A DNA stretch of 53,204 nucleotides from an uncultured Anaerococcus sp. (lineage in GTDB: Bacteria > Bacillota > Clostridia > Tissierellales > Peptoniphilaceae): NCBI GenBank assembly GCA_943914475.1, contig CALUCE010000015.1, positions 1-53,204 on the forward strand, in the 5' to 3' direction. A program made the translations under genes and the position numbers. Numbering within the stretch: the first letter of the stretch is position 1; each line of letters begins with the position of its first letter. This document shows, piece by piece, positions 50,043 through 53,204 of this stretch. The notes under the pieces were generated by a model. That model made no database searches. It was given only the letters and a program-made list of their open reading frames with translations, and was not told where the DNA came from.

Positions 50043-50699
50043 TTATCTCTCTGTACCTTTGCTATGGTCTTTATTATTTGACTTAGATTTGTCATCTGTC
50101 TTAAAGCTTTTTATTTGCCCTAATATGGACTTTTTATCCTTATCTTGACTCTTTACTTGTTCTTTTGCTTTTAAGAGCTTAGAAGACAAAATACGAACAT
50201 TCTTATGTTCCTTTCCGTTGTTGTCAATGCTTGTTTTTACTTGTCCGAAGATTTTAACAAAATCTCCTTTTTTTAGGTTCTCTATATCTTTTGTCTTATC
50301 TCCATAGGCTGAACAATTGGTATAAATTTTATTCCTATCGTCATCTTTTGAAACTATAGAAAAATTACTTACTTTGAACTTTTCTCCATTAGCATTTTCT
50401 CTTTCAAGATTTTCTACTTGACCTGCTATGTTACCTACGAGATTTATAAGATCGTCTTTTTCTTCAATATCACTGATATTTTCAACAATCTTTCCTTGTT
50501 CTTTCATGTCATCAATCATATAGTCAAAATCTTCGCTTAATAATGAAATAGTATCATTGTCCATATATCTGTCATAAATCTCATCAAGAGCTTTTTAATT
50601 ATCTATTCCTTTTTCAATTCCTATTAAGGATTTTATAAGGTGCTTGTATTTTTCTTTTGAAATTATTTCTATATTTCTTCTCATTTCTTTTTGTTCCAT
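50043..50699 (-). pseudogene. OB-fold (SSB-like) protein gene with internal stop
   Basis: From the ATG at 50699 (after GTAGGAAAT) the frame reads MEQKEMRRNIEIISKEKYKH..GIEKGIDN, hits TAA at 50595-50597, and continues in frame through KALDEIYDRY into a 173-residue open segment starting MDNDTISLLSEDFDYM (50564). That segment holds an OB-fold-like core, VGNIAGQVENLERENANGEKF..NFSIVSKDDD..KIYTNCSAYG..LKKGDFVKIFGQV, and a Lys/Asp/Ser tail. Such proteins are typical of conjugative or plasmid-derived elements. Re-initiation could still give the C-terminal part. Confidence 0.7.
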
Positions 50700-50811
50700 A
50701 ATTTCCTACTTAAATTAAAATTAGAAGAGCTAATTGATCTCCCTATCTTTCTTGTTTGTTTTTTACTTTTCACATTAATATTATTATTATCATTTTCTCG
50801 TTTTGACAAAG

Positions 50812-50850
50812 AAAAAGCAGTAGACATTTTTATCAGTTTACTGCTTTTTT
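50812..50850. terminator. Bidirectional terminator
   Basis: AAAAAGCAGTA pairs with TACTGCTTTTTT (one offset T) across a ~16-nt loop, downstream of the minus-strand small membrane protein gene. Confidence 0.78.
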
Positions 50851-50902
50851 ATTATTATATACTTAATATAATTCTATAACAATTTACAAGTTAAAAGATT
50901 TA

Positions 50903-51064
50903 TTAAAAAAATATTTTTTTTATCTTTTCCATTAGTGTAGGCTTTGCACATCCATAAACTTTTTCTTTTCCGTAAATCACAGATTTTACAAGAAAAATAA
51001 TGTATGATCCAAACAAATATATCAGTAAGTATAATAATATTATATCTAGAACCTGTTTAATCAT
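50903..51064 (-). CDS. Small membrane protein
   Basis: 53 residues from the ATG at 51064; a GGAGG lies ~13 nt upstream and AGGAA nearer. MIKQVLDIILLYLLIYLFGSY plus IIFLVKSVIYG form one long or two short hydrophobic helices, followed by a basic tail KPTLMEKIKKIFF. It lies directly downstream of the broken peptide gene and before a terminator, so it may have been part of that unit, for example an immunity or export helper (speculative). Confidence 0.5.
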   Translation of the reverse strand: MIKQVLDIILLYLLIYLFGSYIIFLVKSVIYGKEKVYGCAKPTLMEKIKKIFF

Positions 51065-51112
51065 ACTATTCCTAACACCTCCAATCATCAACACCTATAC
51101 TACCACCACTGA

Positions 51113-51461
51113 TCACAATAATCCCCCTAAACATAATATGCACGCATGAAGAACTGGAGTACAATGCATTCCGAAAACTTTGGCTATTAATCCAGAGACA
51201 GTTACTCCAGCACCAGATACTGCAACAAAGCATGGTACATTTAAACCTCTATTTTGAGATTTAATATTCTCTTTACTAAACAACATCTCGAGTTTTTTGT
51301 TACTTCATTTTTTAATTCTTCTGATTCAACAACTCGTAAATTTTCATATTTTTTAACTGGATTTGCTTCGCACTGAGTTTACATAGGAAAAAAGATTTCA
51401 TAGGAACTATGTTCAAAATCAACACACATGATGAAAAAGTATCTATTATTTTTTTCAACAT
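51113..51461 (-). pseudogene. Broken gene for a secreted cysteine-containing peptide
   Basis: Three reading-frame pieces join if small lesions are undone. They are MLKKIIDTFSSCVLILNIVP.. (signal-peptide-like, from 51461), TQCEANPVKKYENLRVVESE.. after a T-run slip and a TAA, and LEMLFSKENIKSQNRGLNVP.. after an A-run slip. The last piece is also an open 57-codon frame from ATG 51286 to TGA 51113, with C, G, S and T-rich hydrophobic sequence: PCFVAVSGAGVTVSG, FGMHCTPVLHACILCLGG. It looks like a bacteriocin-type precursor, loosely like halocin-C8-type domains. No family is firmly recognised. Confidence 0.45.
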
Positions 51462-51635
51462 TAGATATTCTTCACTTTCTATTTTATTTTTCAATTATAA
51501 TAAGTTAGTAAGATATTCAATCTCCATTTTTATACCTACGAGGATTTTTATAATTTATATTCGTGTCTCCTTGTAACTCTAATTTATTAAGCTCTTATTT
51601 AATTGCATGAGTAAATACTACAATCTTAAATAAAA

Positions 51636-51752
51636 TCAAAAAATTTTAACATAATCTCTTTGTTTTAAACTCTCTAAATCTTTTTTCTTATCTCCATATG
51701 CTGAACAATTGGTATAAATTTTATTACCATCGTCATCTTTTGCTAAGTCCAT
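51636..51752 (-). pseudogene. Fragment of a second OB-fold gene copy
   Basis: 39 codons from an ATG at 51752: MDLAKDDDGNKIYTNCSAYG, then DKKKDLESLKQRDYVKIF and a stop. It matches the core of the 50043-50699 protein (KDDDRNKIYTNCSAYGDKTK.., GDFVKIF) at about 70% or more of positions. It is a remnant of a diverged paralogue, not a recent copy. Confidence 0.75.
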
Positions 51753-51795
51753 GGTTGTTTAACATTATCCCTGTTATCAGGTAAGTTATAATCTT

Positions 51796-51966
51796 TTATT
51801 TGTTTTTCAACTTGCTATACTCACCTCCACACCCTATTCCCAAAAGCATAGAACCGATTATCCATGCATATTCAGTTTTTCCTGTCTTATATGACATGTA
51901 TATTGAAGCCAAAAGTGTAATAAATGCGATAATTGTTAATATTAGCCATAGGTTCTTTTTGTCCAT
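51796..51966 (-). CDS. Small two-helix membrane protein next to two-component system
   Basis: 56 residues: MDKKNLWLILTIIAFITLLA.. (helix 1, about 6-25), basic turn YKTGKTEY, second helix AWIIGSMLLGIGCG (about 34-47), polar tail EYSKLKNK. GAAGGTAG lies before the ATG. It starts 24 nt after the response-regulator stop on the same strand, so it is probably co-transcribed. No family recognised; it could be an accessory or immunity-type protein. Confidence 0.6.
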   Translation of the reverse strand: MDKKNLWLILTIIAFITLLASIYMSYKTGKTEYAWIIGSMLLGIGCGGEYSKLKNK

Positions 51967-51990
51967 TTTCTACCTTCTTATTTTTTAAAC

Positions 51991-52584
51991 TTACATGACT
52001 GGATCGATATAGCCAAGTTCCATCGCTTTATTATAGGCTTCAACAATATTTTTAGCCCATAATTTATCGTATATATTTGCTATATGGTTATAAAGGGTTC
52101 TCTCGCTAATAAAAAGCTTAGCCGCAATATTCTTTTTACTCTCACCCTTTATTAGCTCTTTTAATACTTCTATCTCCCTTTTGGTTAAGGGATCTGAGAT
52201 GTGCTTGTCTATTTTCTTGAATTTTCCTTTATATACATTTATTATTCTTTCTAAAAGTTCTTCAATTTCTACAGATTTATTTATAAAATCTTTAACTCCT
52301 AACTTAAAAGCCATATCCTTGTAATTATCTAAATCATAAGAGGTTAAGACTATTATCTTTTGTTTAGGATTATCTTCTATCAAATCTTTAATTAGATCAA
52401 GACCTGTCTTATCATCTTTTAAATTTATGTCAATTAAGAAAATATCATAAGTTTCTTTTTTTATCATTTTTAAAAACTCTAGGGATTTTGATACATAAGC
52501 ACATGAAATTTCATCTTGCTCTTCTAAAAGCATCTTAAGGGACTCCCCAAATATTTTATGATCATCTAACAAAATAATTTTCAT
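51991..52584 (-). CDS. Response regulator, NarL/LuxR family
   Basis: 197 residues. The receiver domain (1-120) has acidic pair DD at 7-8, phosphoacceptor Asp in FLIDINLKDD (about 51), and the conserved Lys in INKSVEI. The C-terminal LuxR helix-turn-helix is LTKREIEVLKELIKGESKKNIAAKLFISERTLYNHIANIYDKL. It starts after GGAGGTTTAAAG, 4 nt from the kinase stop. Targets are unknown; the nearby decayed peptide and membrane-protein genes on the same strand are candidates. Confidence 0.95.
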   Translation of the reverse strand: MKIILLDDHKIFGESLKMLLEEQDEISCAYVSKSLEFLKMIKKETYDIFLIDINLKDDKTGLDLIKDLIEDNPKQKIIVLTSYDLDNYKDMAFKLGVKDFINKSVEIEELLERIINVYKGKFKKIDKHISDPLTKREIEVLKELIKGESKKNIAAKLFISERTLYNHIANIYDKLWAKNIVEAYNKAMELGYIDPVM

Positions 52585-52588
52585 CTCT

Positions 52589-53204
52589 TTAAACCTCCAA
52601 GCAAACTCGTGTTGATAATATATCCTTATTTAAGCTATAAGAAATATTTCCTGAATTTGAATCTATTAATAGATTAAGTAGCAAGACTCCTCTTTTTGAT
52701 TCCCTAATTTTATTAAAATCATCTAAGCTCGCTCCATTACTATCCATTTCTATAACTATAAGACTTTCCTTCCTATATAATTTATAGTTTAAATAAGACG
52801 CATCTGAGTGCTTATAAACATTATTTATAAGTTCTTTTGATATTATTGAAATCAATCTAATTAATCTTTTATCGTCTGTTAGATCACTATCGATATATTT
52901 GGTAATTTCAATATTTTTATCTGGATATAGACTTCCTACATTATCAAATATCGCTAAGAGAGATGTTTCTAAGTTTGCTTTTTCAAATAAAGATGACTGA
53001 TAGAATTTCATTATATTTCGTGCTTTTTTCTCAAGTTCTCTTAGAATATTTTTAGTGTATTCTATATCAGGATTTTTTGAAGACAAATAATTTTTACTTG
53101 CAAATATATCTTGGATAATATCATCATGAATAATTCTTGCAAATTCATCTCTTTCACTAGCCATATAATCTGATAGGTAATAGAGTTTGAAAGTTTTATC
53201 ATCT
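52589..53204 (-). CDS. Sensor histidine kinase, NarL type (5' end outside window)
   Basis: The frame is open to the window end (DDKTFKLYYLSDY precedes the Met at 53164), so the N-terminal sensor part is cut off. HisKA_3 dimerisation domain with the phospho-accepting His in ARIIHDDIIQDIF, then a HATPase domain with N-box ELINNVYKHSDAS and a reduced G1/G2 region (MDSNGAS, SKRGVLLLNL). It phosphorylates the response regulator encoded immediately downstream. Confidence 0.92.
   Translation of the reverse strand, partial: DDKTFKLYYLSDYMASERDEFARIIHDDIIQDIFASKNYLSSKNPDIEYTKNILRELEKKARNIMKFYQSSLFEKANLETSLLAIFDNVGSLYPDKNIEITKYIDSDLTDDKRLIRLISIISKELINNVYKHSDASYLNYKLYRKESLIVIEMDSNGASLDDFNKIRESKRGVLLLNLLIDSNSGNISYSLNKDILSTRVCLEV

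Noticed and set aside
50691..50879. 62-codon hydrophobic plus-strand frame
   Set aside because: It overlaps the bidirectional terminator and the start of the OB-fold gene, and has no RBS.
33336..51752. Stop-codon reassignment (several TAA-interrupted genes)
   Set aside because: TAA and TAG end many intact genes in the window, so the interruptions are better explained as decay.

Overview
The window comes from a low-GC Gram-positive chromosome. Gene content (MutS2, ZapA, a T-box-controlled pheST, an infC-rpmI-rplT leader, DegV proteins, an NSS transporter beside tryptophanase) and protein style fit an anaerobic coccus of the Peptoniphilaceae/Tissierellia type such as Anaerococcus. That placement is inference from content; no taxonomic marker gene is present.

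Region 1 (56-16092, minus strand) is a long housekeeping run. A sigma-A-type promoter near 16.08 kb feeds a ~290-nt leader with an attenuator, then infC (AUA start), rpmI, rplT and a SpoU-type RNA methyltransferase. A T-box follows and controls pheS-pheT-zapA, a U32 peptidase, mutS2, argS, a membrane protein, a TPR protein and an FAD oxidoreductase, mostly with 1-nt overlaps. Region 2 (16.1-25.3 kb) has two DegV lipid-binding proteins, a metallo-hydrolase, a Cys-tRNA deacylase, a type II toxin-antitoxin pair under a palindromic operator, hisS, a tRNA-Phe/Gly/Cys cluster with its own promoter and terminator, a FetAB-like iron exporter and a glycerophosphodiesterase.

Region 3 (25.3-33.8 kb) mixes core genes (bcp-like peroxiredoxin, rlmH, trmB, a divergent Dxs-like enzyme, uraA, ogt, a YkvI transporter) with intergenic hairpin repeats. 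One repeat is bracketed by a duplicated rlmH 5' end. Region 4 (33.9-43.8 kb) is cell envelope and export: an OatA-like O-acetyltransferase, a secreted class-A-like serine hydrolase, a MarR-controlled heterodimeric ABC exporter, and a MoxR AAA+/VWA pair.

Region 5 (43.8-48.1 kb, minus) is a tryptophan-catabolic unit: tnaA, an NSS transporter and pdxS. Tryptophanase needs PLP, and the PLP-synthase lyase subunit lies at the end of the same gene run, with no pdxT visible. The tnaA leader carries three tandem copies of a motif with a conserved frame and covarying internal hairpins. I do not recognise it, and it is the most interesting undescribed element here.

Region 6 (48.2-53.2 kb) is accessory and decaying: a DinJ antitoxin beside an internally deleted YafQ toxin, an IS256-family remnant joined to a possible group II intron fragment, an OB-fold protein gene with a nonsense codon plus a second fragment of the same family, a frameshifted secreted cysteine-containing peptide gene, small membrane proteins, and a NarL-type two-component system whose kinase runs off the window end.
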